Shown: positions 16,664 through 25,099 of the stretch, one piece after another | Layout of the letters: each line of letters starts with the position of its first letter | Numbering within the stretch: position 1 is the first letter of the stretch | Origin: Salinispora tropica CNB-440 | GTDB lineage: Bacteria; Actinomycetota; Actinomycetes; Mycobacteriales; Micromonosporaceae | DNA: 64,000 nt | Reading direction: 5' to 3' | Assembly: GCF_000016425.1 (NCBI RefSeq) | Contig: NC_009380.1 | Location: 62,001-126,000 of the forward strand | Program-made: the position numbers and the translations under genes | Notes under the pieces: model-generated | What the model saw: the letters and a program-made list of their open reading frames with translations, nothing else | What the model was told of the DNA's origin: nothing | The model's database searches: none

Positions 16664-17329
16664 TCAGCCGGCGAACAGTTCGGCCAGCAGGCCACGGTGA
16701 GCCGGGAACAGCCGCTCGCCGTGGTAGCCCAGGTGGCGGCAGAGGCAGTCGAAGTCGACAGCGGGCAACCACTCGGCGCGGCGGGCGTCGTCGCGGCCGA
16801 TCACATCGGGCAGGACGGTCCAGCCGCGGCCGAGGTCGACGCGGACCGGGACCGTAACCATCCACGCCTCATCCGAGGCGCGCGGGTCGGGCACGTAGCG
16901 GGCCGGCAGCGTCTTGACCCACGGGTCGATGGGGTCGGCGATCAGACCTGTTTCCTCGGCCAGCTCCCGGAACGCCGCGTGCGTCGGGTCCTCACCGGGG
17001 TCGACGTGCCCGCCGGGCAGCGCCCACCCGTGTCCGTCGCCGCGCTCGATCAGCAGCAGCCACCGCCACCCGTCGGGGTCCGAGGCGGTAACGATTGCGT
17101 CGGCGGCCAGGGCCTCGCCCCAGTGGCCGAGTTCGTTGCGGCCGAACCTCACTCCGGTCGGCGCGGCCGGGTTGACCGGCCGCCCGTTGACCAGCGGGAA
17201 CGGAATCGCGGCGGCGGCCCGCCGGGCGGTCCAGTCGATGCGGGTCGGGTCCATCTCCGGGTCGGCCCACGACGCTCCGGCAGCGATGCCGGCCAGAACA
17301 GATGGGTCGGTGTAGGTACGGGCGTTCAT
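16664..17329 (-). CDS. Nudix hydrolase
   Basis: The 221-residue protein carries a full Nudix box, [17 protein letters not shown] followed by AEETGL (about residues 104-126), with the metal-binding glutamates present. It is longer than a minimal Nudix protein because of ~60 extra N-terminal residues. Nudix genes recur in AICEs, where a role in clearing a signal nucleotide to control transfer has been suggested. The substrate is unknown. Its ATG overlaps the RRQRL stop as ATGA. Confidence 0.87.
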   Translation of the reverse strand: MNARTYTDPSVLAGIAAGASWADPEMDPTRIDWTARRAAAAIPFPLVNGRPVNPAAPTGVRFGRNELGHWGEALAADAIVTASDPDGWRWLLLIERGDGHGWALPGGHVDPGEDPTHAAFRELAEETGLIADPIDPWVKTLPARYVPDPRASDEAWMVTVPVRVDLGRGWTVLPDVIGRDDARRAEWLPAVDFDCLCRHLGYHGERLFPAHRGLLAELFAG

Positions 17330-17700
17330 GCAGCAGCCTCCATAGGGTTCGTGCAGTCAAGGCACTCGCCGAGCGAGAGCGGGATGTAGTAGGGCCGGAC
17401 CTGGCCGCAGACGCGGCAGGTGCGGCGGGCGGTCAACGCCTTGCCGATGGCGACACGTTGGGCGGGGGTAGCGGTGCGCTTCGGCCGAGCCAGATCCAGC
17501 CGGTACAGGTGGGCGACGCGGGTACCGCCGACCCCGCGCCAGAGGATCTGCGCCGCGACCGGTTGACCACCAGGTCGTAGGCCGGCGGCGCGAAGTTGAC
17601 GACGGGTCGCGTAGCCAGACGGGGCACCACGCCACCACCAGGTCGGTATGCCGTACCGGGTCCCTTCGGGGTCCCAGTAGGCGGCACGGGTGCGAGACAT
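17326..17700 (-). CDS. RRQRL-motif zinc-binding protein
   Basis: A 124-residue basic protein. [15 protein letters not shown] gives the RRQ-L signature, and a CRVCGQ...CLDC pair near the C terminus should bind zinc. Members are common in actinobacterial mobile elements next to DUF6284 genes; the function is not known, and DNA binding is plausible. ATG 17700 overlaps the previous stop as TGATG; a GTG one codon earlier (17703) is also possible. Confidence 0.72.
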   Translation of the reverse strand: MSRTRAAYWDPEGTRYGIPTWWWRGAPSGYATRRQLRAAGLRPGGQPVAAQILWRGVGGTRVAHLYRLDLARPKRTATPAQRVAIGKALTARRTCRVCGQVRPYYIPLSLGECLDCTNPMEAAA

Positions 17701-17951
17701 CACGCCGCCCGGCGAGGGACGACAGTGTCGCGCGTCGGTAGGTCAGCAGCGGCGCGGGTTACCCGAGCCTCGGCCCGCCGCAAGCGGCGCCAATCGAACT
17801 CGGTCGGACTGCCGCGATCCTCGGCGTAGAGCAGCGTGATCTCAGCGTCCAGCAGGTCCAGCTCGGCCGCGATCAACGGCCACTCACGTTCAATAGCCGC
17901 CAGGTCGGCAGCAGTCGGCTCGGTGGCTACGGGGACAAGGTGCTTCCTCAC
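17700..17951 (-). CDS. DUF6284-like small protein
   Basis: An 83-residue helical protein with the pattern AIEREWPLIAAELDLLDAEI and DWRRLRRAEARV. It is probably the first gene of the long leftward AICE operon. The GTG start at 17951 has GGAGG 7 bases upstream. The function is unknown. Confidence 0.65.
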   Translation of the reverse strand: MRKHLVPVATEPTAADLAAIEREWPLIAAELDLLDAEITLLYAEDRGSPTEFDWRRLRRAEARVTRAAADLPTRDTVVPRRAA

Positions 17952-18274
17952 GGGATACCTCCGGGGAGTCGATGAAGTCGGGGGAAAGCCCGGGTTGCGA
18001 CCAGACCGGCCGCGCCCGGGACGAACAGAAAAAGAGGCAGAAGTCCATGCCGCGCGCCGGATCCGGCCCGCTCGCCCCGCTCGCTCGGGATCTACCGAGG
18101 TCGGCCACCGTGTGGCTCAAGGCGGGGTTCCGAAGGCCAGTGAATGCCACCGGATGCCGCAGACGGATCTACGCGGCGCTTCTGCTGTGAAGTTTTCAAT
18201 GAACGACCACACGACCGGCCCGTGGGCGCGCAGCGCAGGCGCTACCTTCCCCGGCTTCCGCTCGGCTTGTCGTT
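17952..18274. other. AICE divergent regulatory interval
   Basis: No supported gene; a 72-codon frame (17972-18190) has neither a ribosome site nor family resemblance. The interval separates the leftward operon from the rightward repressor and should hold the operon promoter. I could not place it. Confidence 0.5.
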
Positions 18275-18366
18275 CCTGGCTAGCCAGGTCAACGCGATGA
18301 ACGTAAGCCGGCTTGGCTAGTCAGGTCAAGAGGGCGCGGCAAACTTTCCCAACTTGGCTAGTCAGC
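18275..18366. promoter_or_regulatory. Three operator-like repeats before GntR repressor
   Basis: The perfect palindrome CCTGGCTAGCCAGG lies at 18275-18288. Two close variants of CTTGGCTAGTCAG start at 18312 and 18353. The spacing is 37 and 41 bp. The last copy lies 15 bp before the GTG start. This looks like an autoregulatory operator array for the KorSA-like protein, possibly also acting on the divergent operon. Confidence 0.65.
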
Positions 18367-18380
18367 GCTACCGTGGGTGG

Positions 18381-19247
18381 GTGAGCGAGAACCTTGACTT
18401 CCTCGGCGAGCTGGACCCCGACGACCCCAAACAGGCCTCGCAGCAGATCGCGAACAAGCTGCGGGCGGCCATCCTCACGCGTCGACTCGCACCCGGTGAC
18501 AAGCTGCCCTCGCAGCCCGATCTAGCCACCCGCTACGGCGTGGCGCGGGAGACGGTCAAGCGAGCCTTGGACCTGCTCCGGGCAGAGCGGCTGATCGTGT
18601 CTCGACAGGGCAGCGGGGCGTTTGTTCGCGCGCAGACACAGCGGGCTGTCGAGCTGCGGCCACACATCGAAGCCGCATTCGAGAGGCCGCACGTCACCAT
18701 CGACTTTGCCGGGTTCTCCGGCGAGACGCTGCGGGACGCGCTCGCCGAGGCGCTCGACAAGGTGCGGGTTGGAAGGCTCGCGCCGGAGACGATCGCGGTG
18801 CGGGTGCTGATCTCTGACATGACGGTGCCCATGGCGTTGCCCGCTCGGGCTGAAACTCAGGCGGACGATCCGGTGGTGCGAGAGCGAGCCGAGCGCATCA
18901 CGCGCCGGGCGGCTGAAGGGATCATCGACCAGGTAACCGAGCTGGGCGACCTAGGTCTGATTCGGTCAACCACGGTAGAGGTGCGGATGCACCGAGCGTC
19001 GCCCCTGTTCAAGCTCTACATCCTGAACGGGGAAGAGGTCTTCTACGGCTTCTACCCGGTCGTTGAGCGCACCGTCTCGATCAAGGGTGAACCCATGGCG
19101 ATCTACGACCTTATGGGCAAGGACGTACCGCTGTTCCACTACGCGGTGACCGATGACGACACGTCTCACGGCACGCAGTTCGTGGAAGGCGCTCGCCAGT
19201 GGTTCGACTCGGTGTGGTCGACCATCGCCTACCGGTACGACACATGA
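18381..19247 (+). CDS. GntR-family transcriptional repressor, KorSA-like
   Basis: The 288-residue product has an N-terminal GntR winged helix (LAPGDKLPSQPDLATRYGVA, then ETVKRALDLLRAERLIVSRQGSGAFV, about residues 25-95) and a ligand-binding-like C-terminal domain of its own type. In AICEs such proteins (KorSA) silence transfer and replication until induction. GTG 18381 was chosen because it fits the start of the conserved domain; a TTG 27 bases earlier would overlap the third operator. The ribosome site is weak, so it may be nearly leaderless. Confidence 0.85.
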   Translation: MSENLDFLGELDPDDPKQASQQIANKLRAAILTRRLAPGDKLPSQPDLATRYGVARETVKRALDLLRAERLIVSRQGSGAFVRAQTQRAVELRPHIEAAFERPHVTIDFAGFSGETLRDALAEALDKVRVGRLAPETIAVRVLISDMTVPMALPARAETQADDPVVRERAERITRRAAEGIIDQVTELGDLGLIRSTTVEVRMHRASPLFKLYILNGEEVFYGFYPVVERTVSIKGEPMAIYDLMGKDVPLFHYAVTDDDTSHGTQFVEGARQWFDSVWSTIAYRYDT

Positions 19248-19948
19248 GCGCCGACCTCGGTCGACTGCTTGGCGAAGTCGGCGCGGTGCTACTCGACTTC
19301 GACGGACCGGTGTGCAGCATCTTCGCTGGATATCCCGCGCCGCAGGTCGCAGCCGAGTTGGTCAACGTGCTGCGGCGGCGCGGGGTTGATGTGCCTCCGG
19401 ATCTCGCCAGCGAGCCGGACCCGCTCGAAGTGCTACGCCGCACGGGCGCGGCCGGCGACCACGGTGTCACGCGGACGGTAGAGGACGTGCTCTGCGAGGC
19501 CGAGCGCCGAGCCGTCGAGACTGCGGCGCCGACGCCGTACGGCCGGGAGGTCATCGTGGCGGCTCGACAGGCCGGGATGCCGGTGGCGGCCGTGAGTAAC
19601 AACTCGGCCGGCGCGGTGACGGCCTACCTCACGGCGCATCGGCTCGCCGAGCACGTCTCGCCGGTGGTCGGCCGGGCGTACGCCGAGCCGGGCCGCATGA
19701 AGCCCAACCCGGAACCGATCCTGCAAGCCGTGCGCTCCCTCGGCGAGCTAGCGGCCCGATGCGTGCTGATCGGTGACTCGCTCTCCGACATCGAGGGAGC
19801 GCGGGCCGCTGGGGTCGCGGTGATCGGCTACGCGAATCGGCCGACGAAGGTCGGCGACTTCCGGCTCGCCAGGGCGGACGCAGTGGTCACCAGCATGGGC
19901 GAGATCGCCGCGGCGCTGATCGACCGGGGGAGCAACAGCGCGAGTTGA
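19244..19948 (+). CDS. HAD-superfamily hydrolase
   Basis: A 234-residue HAD phosphatase with motif I LLDFDGP (nucleophile Asp), motif II SNN, motif III Lys in RMKPNP, and motif IV GDSLSDIEGA. It overlaps the GntR stop as ATGA and should be co-transcribed. A GntR-HAD pair is frequent on such elements; the substrate is unknown, but a small phosphorylated effector of the regulator is a fair guess. Confidence 0.85.
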   Translation: MSADLGRLLGEVGAVLLDFDGPVCSIFAGYPAPQVAAELVNVLRRRGVDVPPDLASEPDPLEVLRRTGAAGDHGVTRTVEDVLCEAERRAVETAAPTPYGREVIVAARQAGMPVAAVSNNSAGAVTAYLTAHRLAEHVSPVVGRAYAEPGRMKPNPEPILQAVRSLGELAARCVLIGDSLSDIEGARAAGVAVIGYANRPTKVGDFRLARADAVVTSMGEIAAALIDRGSNSAS

Positions 19949-20191
19949 CTCTCTTCGATGTCCGTGGATGGGTTTCAACTCGCTGGCACCGCTTGAGGGT
20001 CCGACGCTCTGTCTCCGGTGTCCCCCGTGTCCCCGCTGTCCCCCAAGGGGGCTGAGCTGCGACAACAAGGGGGACAGCGAAGGCCAGACGTTGACTCAGC
20101 GGCATGAAGGGCAGCAACGTTCCTCCAGCTAGAAGGCTTGTAGAAGAGGGTTCTGAAAGTCGGCGTCGATAGCACGCCGGTGGTCGGGACC

Positions 20192-20261
20192 CGAGTCCCC
20201 GGTGTCCCCCCTGTCCCCGGTGTCCCCCGAGGGGGATTAAGCTGCGAAAACAAGGGGGACA
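20192..20261 (+). repeat. GTCCCC block, copy 3
   Basis: Positions 20192-20228 match the complement of 7441-7477 over 37 bp without a mismatch. Positions 20244-20261 match 7408-7425. The translated pattern VPGVPPVPGVP followed by SCENKGD repeats the ATPase C terminus. A more diverged copy 2 lies at 20011-20078. Confidence 0.85.
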
Positions 20262-20361
20262 GCACCCGTGACAGGTGTCCGTGTCCCCCACGACCGATGC
20301 GAGCGGGACGGCTCGAAGACACACCCCCTGTTGCAGCTCGGAACTGTGTGGGTTCCATGCC

Positions 20362-20383
20362 GTGCCATTGGCGTGCCATTAGG
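20362..20383 (+). repeat. Candidate arm-type integrase sites, right pair
   Basis: GTGCCATTGGC (20362-20372) and GTGCCATTAGG (20373-20383) repeat the left pair with the same 11-bp pitch, 82 bp inside attR. Confidence 0.6.
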
Positions 20384-20465
20384 CCGGGCCGTCTGGGGGC
20401 ACTCCAGGCCACTCACCGCAGAGTTCAGCTCGGCCGGATAGCGGTGATCAGGGTTCCTTGTACGG

Positions 20466-20509
20466 TTCCCAAGCTGACAGTGCGGGTTCGATTCCCGTCA
20501 CCCGCTCCA
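20466..20509 (+). repeat. attR core, 44-bp direct repeat
   Basis: Perfect copy of the 3' part of tRNA-Gly (5554-5597). It lacks the 5' half, so it is not a functional tRNA. Confidence 0.95.
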
Positions 20510-20512
20510 TGC

Positions 20513-20555
20513 ACGGAAGCCCTGGTCAGGACAGATGTCCCGCCAGGGCTTCCGT
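20513..20555. terminator. Hairpin copy beyond attR
   Basis: The same 13-bp stem as at 5601-5643, with small differences in the loop. It belongs to the remnant of the second element. Confidence 0.65.
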
Positions 20556-20582
20556 CGTTCTTGGCCATGCTGAAACAAGGAT

Positions 20583-20604
20583 GGGCCATTAGTGGGCCCT
20601 TAGC
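20583..20604 (+). repeat. Diverged arm-site pair of remnant element
   Basis: GGGCCATTAGT and GGGCCCTTAGC lie at the same place relative to the remnant integrase as the GTGCCATTAGC pair does in the intact element. The consistent T-to-G change suggests a related but different integrase specificity. Confidence 0.45.
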
Positions 20605-21012
20605 TCGCGGCGGCGGCCGGTCCGTTGCCCTTGGCGGCCCGCTTCGGCTTGCGTTTACTCGGCTTGCGCTGGGCTGCCTTGACGGCCTGGTCGATCGCGT
20701 CGGCGATGCCCTGGTCGGCCTCCCTGTTGGCGTGCTGGTAGATCAGCGCGGCGCGGGGGCTGTCGTGACCCATCCGCGCCATGATGTCGCGCAGGCTCGC
20801 GCCTGGTGCCCGCGACGCGAGGGTGTTGCCGGTGTGCCGCAGGTCGTGAAAGTGCAGTCCAGGAACACCCACGGCAGCGACCGCCTCGGGCCACTTGACC
20901 AGCTTGTTGAAATTGCCGCGCCAGAGGTTCCGGCCGCTCTCGCCAGTGAACACGAACGCCTCGGGTGCCTCACCAACGTGATCACTTCGGTGGGCCGAGA
21001 ATCAGGCCGGTA
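20600..21012 (-). pseudogene. Truncated integrase of a second tandem element
   Basis: The reading frame matches the C-terminal ~117 residues of the intact Int almost residue for residue (GLHFHDLRHTG, IYQHANREADQG), with a different Lys/Ala-rich tail. About 70 bp corresponding to 6068-6140 is missing near 20980. Similarity then resumes for some 30 bp and stops. The N-terminal part with the first catalytic Arg is gone, so it is inactive. It shows an older element once occupied the same tRNA. Confidence 0.88.
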
Positions 21013-21608
21013 CCCCCGGTACGGCGTGCTGTTCGCCTTCACGGACGACTCTCTGGTCACTCGATATTCCGACCACCGCAGCCGTGCCACTTCTTTCAGC
21101 GCATCCGCTCATGCCGCGAGGTCATCGTCATCGAGGGTGACGTCGGCTCGCCGCTGGCGCCCGGAGGTGCGCTCGATGAGAGTACGCAAGGAGGGCGGAG
21201 ATTCTCCATTCCGGATCGTCATTGCGAGACGTTGGAGACCGATGGCGGTAGCGTCGTCCGCGTCGGTGACTCCTGATCGCTCACGCGACCGCGGTAGTCG
21301 GCTTCTTCGATGATCGCCGACGAGTTGGACGTTGAGATCGGCAAGCTCCTTTGCGGGGACTTGGTGCCCCAGGGTCGGCGAGTACGTGAACCACGTCAAC
21401 GACCACCGCCTGGATCAAGACCGGCAGCAGCGGCCGCGGAACCACGACCCCGGCCGTCGTGATCATGATGGATGCCCCGGTACGACGCCGGAAACGTCTC
21501 GGCGGCGTGATCCACGAGTACCACCGGGTAGCCTGACAAGACTTTAAAATGCCAGCTCACCGGCCGTGCGCAGAGTTCGGCACGGTACACCTTTCCAACC
21601 CTGACCTG
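21013..21608. other. Degenerate region right of the element remnant
   Basis: No supported gene. Short open frames (for example 21109-21399 leftward, starting at TTG) lack ribosome sites and family resemblance. It is probably decayed mobile DNA. Confidence 0.5.
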
Positions 21609-22655
21609 TCACCACATGGCCGGACGACCGAGGTCGTGGGCTGGCTGGTACCCGCCGAGAACCGTCAAGCCATCCGACTCGGTGTAGCCGCGTCCCCAGC
21701 CCTCGAGGAATGCTTCGACGACGCACGGCCCGACTCCCATCTCCAAGACGTCGCCGCCCTGCCGACGGGCTCGATAGGGCCCTGCGACGAGGTCGCCGGC
21801 TTTGGCCTCGTAATCCGGCGCGAGCTGAGCTCGGACGGTCAGCCAGCGGCCGGATCCGTCTCCTACGACGAGTGAACCGCTTGTGAAGACACCATGCTCT
21901 GACCGGCCGAGCGTGACCGAGCATGCGAGCAGCCGTCCGCCGGACGGCAGCGTCTGTAGGCGGAACGGCACGACGCAGCGCTGAGCGCCGTCGAACCGGA
22001 CGCGACCCGCCGCGGCTGTCGCCTCGTCACGACCGGCAGCATAGATGTCGAGCTGGGCCCAGAGCCCGTCAGCTGGTTGCCACCGAACGAACCACAGCTG
22101 CCGGTCACCGGCCGCATCAAACCAGGCGACCCCGGGGTGGCCTTCGACGCGCACGTCACTGTGTTGCCGCGGCCGTCCCTCCGACCCCAGCGTTTGCTGC
22201 TGCTCGTCCAGCATCTCGGTGCTGCGGGCCAGCATGAGCCGGGCCTGACCATTCGGGCCCCGCAGCTCGACACTCTCGACGCCGCGTCCCGCGGTCCACG
22301 TGGCGGACACGGCGCCGTGAACCAGGGCGTCGGTCACGAAATGCATCACACCGGGGTCGGTACCGACCAGGTCGGGACGCGCAACAGCGCCGGGCTGACC
22401 GGGTGCGTCCGGCAGGACCAGAGCTATCGGAGTCACCGGCGCAGCAACCGGCGTCCTACCGAGCGGGGCCACCATGACCACGACGGCGAGCGCGGCGCAC
22501 GCTGCTGCCGCTCCTGCGGCGACCAGCCCCCGGCGGCGTAGTCGTAGCCGGCGACCGCGGTGGCGGGCGTGTCTCACGATCGGCGTCGGGTCGACGTCGC
22601 CGCCCGCTTGGTGCTGAAGCATCGTGGCAAGCCGCTGATCGAGATCGCCGGACAT
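21609..22655 (-). CDS. Membrane anti-sigma-like protein, SigE-linked
   Basis: The 348-residue product has a short cytoplasmic N terminus (MSGDLDQRLATMLQHQAG), a basic stretch, one membrane helix (LVAAGAAAACAALAVVVMV) and a ~270-residue extracytoplasmic domain. This layout is typical of the partner encoded next to SigE-family ECF sigma factors in actinomycetes. The ATG overlaps the sigma-factor stop as TGATG, which fixes the start and couples the two. Sequestering of the sigma factor is inference from position. Confidence 0.75.
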   Translation of the reverse strand: MSGDLDQRLATMLQHQAGGDVDPTPIVRHARHRGRRLRLRRRGLVAAGAAAACAALAVVVMVAPLGRTPVAAPVTPIALVLPDAPGQPGAVARPDLVGTDPGVMHFVTDALVHGAVSATWTAGRGVESVELRGPNGQARLMLARSTEMLDEQQQTLGSEGRPRQHSDVRVEGHPGVAWFDAAGDRQLWFVRWQPADGLWAQLDIYAAGRDEATAAAGRVRFDGAQRCVVPFRLQTLPSGGRLLACSVTLGRSEHGVFTSGSLVVGDGSGRWLTVRAQLAPDYEAKAGDLVAGPYRARRQGGDVLEMGVGPCVVEAFLEGWGRGYTESDGLTVLGGYQPAHDLGRPAMW

Positions 22656-23152
22656 CAAATCCCTCCCGTCCGTGCGGGCGTAGGTGCCTCCTGGTGTTTC
22701 CGTAGCGCCTGCAGGGCGCGCCTCGCATGCGTGCGAACTGTGCCGGTCGAACAACCCACGATCTCGGCGATCGCCGTATCGTCAAGATCTTCGTAGTAGC
22801 GCAGAACGATCACGGTGCGCTGCCGTGTCGGCAGCGCACGGACGAGTCGCCACAAGGTGTCGCGTTCGACGACCCCGGCCGCCTCGTCCACCCCGCCCAC
22901 GCGGTCGCTCACCGCAGGGGTGCAGATCTCTCGCCGGCTGCCTCGGCGCCACCACGAGCGATTCGCGTTGACCAGCATCCGGCGGACATAAGCCTCGGGT
23001 TGATCGATCCGAGAGATGCGTCCCCAGCGTGCGTACGCCTTCGCCAGCACGTCCTGGACCAGGTCCTCGGCACGATGCTCGTCACCTGTCAGCAGCCGGG
23101 CGAGCCGCACCAGCGCTGCGGTGCGCGCGAACGCGTACTCCTCGAACGTCAC
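22655..23152 (-). CDS. SigE-family ECF RNA polymerase sigma factor
   Basis: A 165-residue ECF sigma factor. Region 2 reads LVRLARLLTGDEHRAEDLVQ and AYVRRMLVNANRSWWRR. Region 4 reads LPTRQRTVIVLRYYEDL, then AIAEIVGCSTGTVRTHARRAL, a clear helix-turn-helix. It should direct RNA polymerase to a small stress or envelope regulon together with the downstream membrane protein. The start is GTG 23152. Confidence 0.92.
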   Translation of the reverse strand: MTFEEYAFARTAALVRLARLLTGDEHRAEDLVQDVLAKAYARWGRISRIDQPEAYVRRMLVNANRSWWRRGSRREICTPAVSDRVGGVDEAAGVVERDTLWRLVRALPTRQRTVIVLRYYEDLDDTAIAEIVGCSTGTVRTHARRALQALRKHQEAPTPARTGGI

Positions 23153-23512
23153 GTCCTATTAACGTTGAAGATCGGCTGGTTCGTAGACACCCAATCGAGA
23201 TAGGTCCAAAGTTTTCCGGCCGCAGCCTATGGCTGGCGTCGACCCGGCCGATCATCACCGCAGGTGTACCGCCAGCCCCGTCCCCGTTCACGAGACCCCG
23301 AGGGACAACGCGTAAATCTGCCCGAGCGGCAGGTGGCGGAGGGGAGGCCGGGTCGCGACCCTGTCATCGACAGTTTTCGACGACAGGGCTGTTCTTGCTG
23401 GGTGATGTAGGCCGGTTGCGGGTCGAGGGGCGAGCCGGTCAGCCCAACGACGCTCGGCTAGACAGCGACGGATCCTCGGTCAGAAGCGATGTCAGATGCC
23501 GCCGGTTCAGTG
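23153..23512. other. Intergenic region
   Basis: A gap of 360 bp between divergent-free leftward genes. I see no gene; it holds the sigE promoter and the end of the upstream transcript. Confidence 0.5.
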
Positions 23513-24943
23513 TCAGGCCCGACGCATGAGGTGCTGGGCGAGGGCCGTCCCCAGTTTGCCGAACGGCGGCTGTATCAGGCGTAGGCTATCCGGCTTGAGT
23601 GGCTTCTCGAGGACCGGTTTGAGATGGCTGAACGTTCGCCAGGAGTAGCTGCCGTGGTAGGCGCCCATGCCGCTCGCCCCTACTCCCCCGAAGGGCAGCC
23701 CGGTCGCGGCGGCGTGGATGAGCGCGGCGTTGTAGACCACGGCACCAGAGGAGGTTTCCTCCTCGAACAGCCGTCGGATGCCAGGGGCGGACGAGAACAC
23801 GTACAGGGCGAGCGGCTTGTCCCAGCCATTGATGACCTGGACGGCCTGCTCGGCGCTGGCCACGGGAAGGATTGGCAGGATCGGGCCGAAGATCTCCTCC
23901 TGTAGGACGGGGTGCGCGGCGTCCGGGCCGACTGCGGGACGGTCGGTGGCCGGGAGGGTCACCACCGTGGGCGAGAAGTAGCGCTCAGTGCGGTCGTATG
24001 TCCCGCCGACAGCCGGGTCGACGCCGGTCAGGTAGCCGACGAGGCGGTCGAACTGGCGGTCGTTCACGATGCGGCCGTACGTGCAGCTCGCGCGAGGATC
24101 GCGCCCCCACATGTCCGCAATCGCCGTGCCGAGCGCGTCCACGAGGGCCGGTACCTGATCCGGGGTGGTCATTATGTAGTCCGGAGCGATGCAGGTCTGC
24201 CCGGCGTTGGTGAATTTCGCCCAGGCCAACCGTCGGGCGGCCACTGCGATGTCGGCGCTGTCGTCGAACCAGGCGGGCGACTTGCCACCCAGTTCCAACG
24301 TGACCGGGGTGAGCTGCTCGGCGGCGGCGCGCATCACGATCCGGCCGACCGTTCCGCTGCCAGTGAAGACGATGTGGTCGAACCGCTGGGCCAGTAGTTC
24401 GGTGGTCTCGGGCACGCCACCCTCAACCGTCTGGACGGCACCGTCGGGAAAGTAGCTCGGCACCAGCCGAGCGATCAGTGACGAGGTGGCGGGGGCGAGT
24501 TCACTCGGTTTGACTACAGCCGTGTTGCCAGCGGCCAGGGCCCCGACCAGCGGGCTGAGCAGTAGCAGCACCGGGTAGTTCCAGGGGGCGATGACCAGCA
24601 CGACGCCGAGCGGCTCGGGCACCAGCCGCGCCCGTGCGGGCATCAGCACCAGCGGGACCGGTACCCGGGTTGGTCGTGCCCACTGCCGCAGGTGTCGTAA
24701 CGCATGGTTGATCTCGGCGAGGACGATGCTGATCTCGGTCAACTGCGCCTCCGCCCGGTTTTTGCGCAGGTCTTTCCAGAGCGCGGCCTCGAAGGCGGAC
24801 TCGTTCTCGGTGAGCATGGCGCCCAGCGCCCGCAGCTGACGACGGCGGGCGGACAACGAGCGGGTGAGGCCGCGCTCGAAGCTGCCCCGGGCAGCGGCCA
24901 CGGCATCGGGAATCCCACTACTCTGGGTGAGAGTCATGCCCAC
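23513..24943 (-). CDS. Aldehyde dehydrogenase, class 3-like
   Basis: A 476-residue NAD(P)-dependent aldehyde dehydrogenase. It has the cofactor/active-site segments [34 protein letters not shown], the glutamate in LELGGKSP, and the catalytic Cys in [13 protein letters not shown]. Length and the early PWNYP motif place it with ALDH3/coniferyl-type enzymes acting on medium-chain or aromatic aldehydes. ATG 24937 (two codons later) is an equally good start. There is no operon partner. Confidence 0.92.
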   Translation of the reverse strand: MGMTLTQSSGIPDAVAAARGSFERGLTRSLSARRRQLRALGAMLTENESAFEAALWKDLRKNRAEAQLTEISIVLAEINHALRHLRQWARPTRVPVPLVLMPARARLVPEPLGVVLVIAPWNYPVLLLLSPLVGALAAGNTAVVKPSELAPATSSLIARLVPSYFPDGAVQTVEGGVPETTELLAQRFDHIVFTGSGTVGRIVMRAAAEQLTPVTLELGGKSPAWFDDSADIAVAARRLAWAKFTNAGQTCIAPDYIMTTPDQVPALVDALGTAIADMWGRDPRASCTYGRIVNDRQFDRLVGYLTGVDPAVGGTYDRTERYFSPTVVTLPATDRPAVGPDAAHPVLQEEIFGPILPILPVASAEQAVQVINGWDKPLALYVFSSAPGIRRLFEEETSSGAVVYNAALIHAAATGLPFGGVGASGMGAYHGSYSWRTFSHLKPVLEKPLKPDSLRLIQPPFGKLGTALAQHLMRRA

Positions 24944-25099
24944 AGCCTAGGAAACTGAAGGCACTCTCAGGTTACGAATGGAAGTTAGACCGTCGCTGGA
25001 GGGGGTAGAAGCGCAGGTACCGTCGCAATTAGGTAGGGGTGTGGCGACGATCCTCAGTGCGACAGCGGACCGAGTGAGGGGGTGCTTTTGGCGTTCGGT

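Larger units (their letters stand above)
19949..20465. other. Right-end noncoding region of AICE with GTCCCC blocks
   Basis: No intact gene. Two GTCCCC-rich blocks lie at about 20011-20078 and 20192-20261. Both resemble, in inverted orientation, the 3' end of the AAA ATPase gene, down to a shared CAAGGGGGACA end. A pair of arm-type-like repeats follows at 20362-20383. Confidence 0.7.
5554..20509. mobile_element. Actinomycete integrative and conjugative element (AICE), tRNA-Gly-inserted
   Basis: About 15 kb between 44-bp att repeats. The modules are integration (int, xis), replication (AAA helicase, cytosine methylase, Prim-Pol), transfer (TraB-type FtsK and spd-like membrane proteins), and regulation (GntR, Nudix, RRQRL, DUF6284). 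The gene set and the single FtsK-type translocase fit AICEs, which transfer as double-stranded DNA. All core functions appear intact, so it may still excise. The Prim-Pol replication type differs from the RepSA rolling-circle type of pSAM2. Confidence 0.93.

Noticed and set aside
17972..18190. Small rightward gene before the GntR operators
   Set aside because: There is no ribosome site or family resemblance, and the frame lies in a regulatory interval.
19990..20270. GTCCCC repeats as a CRISPR array
   Set aside because: The units are 6-9 bp, without uniform repeats of 24-40 bp or unique spacers, and no cas genes are present.
20466..20509. Second tRNA-Gly gene
   Set aside because: Only the 3' part from the anticodon loop onward is present; the acceptor 5' strand and D-arm are missing.
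21109..21399. A 96-residue leftward gene
   Set aside because: Only a TTG start, no ribosome site, no recognised domain, and it sits in decayed element DNA.
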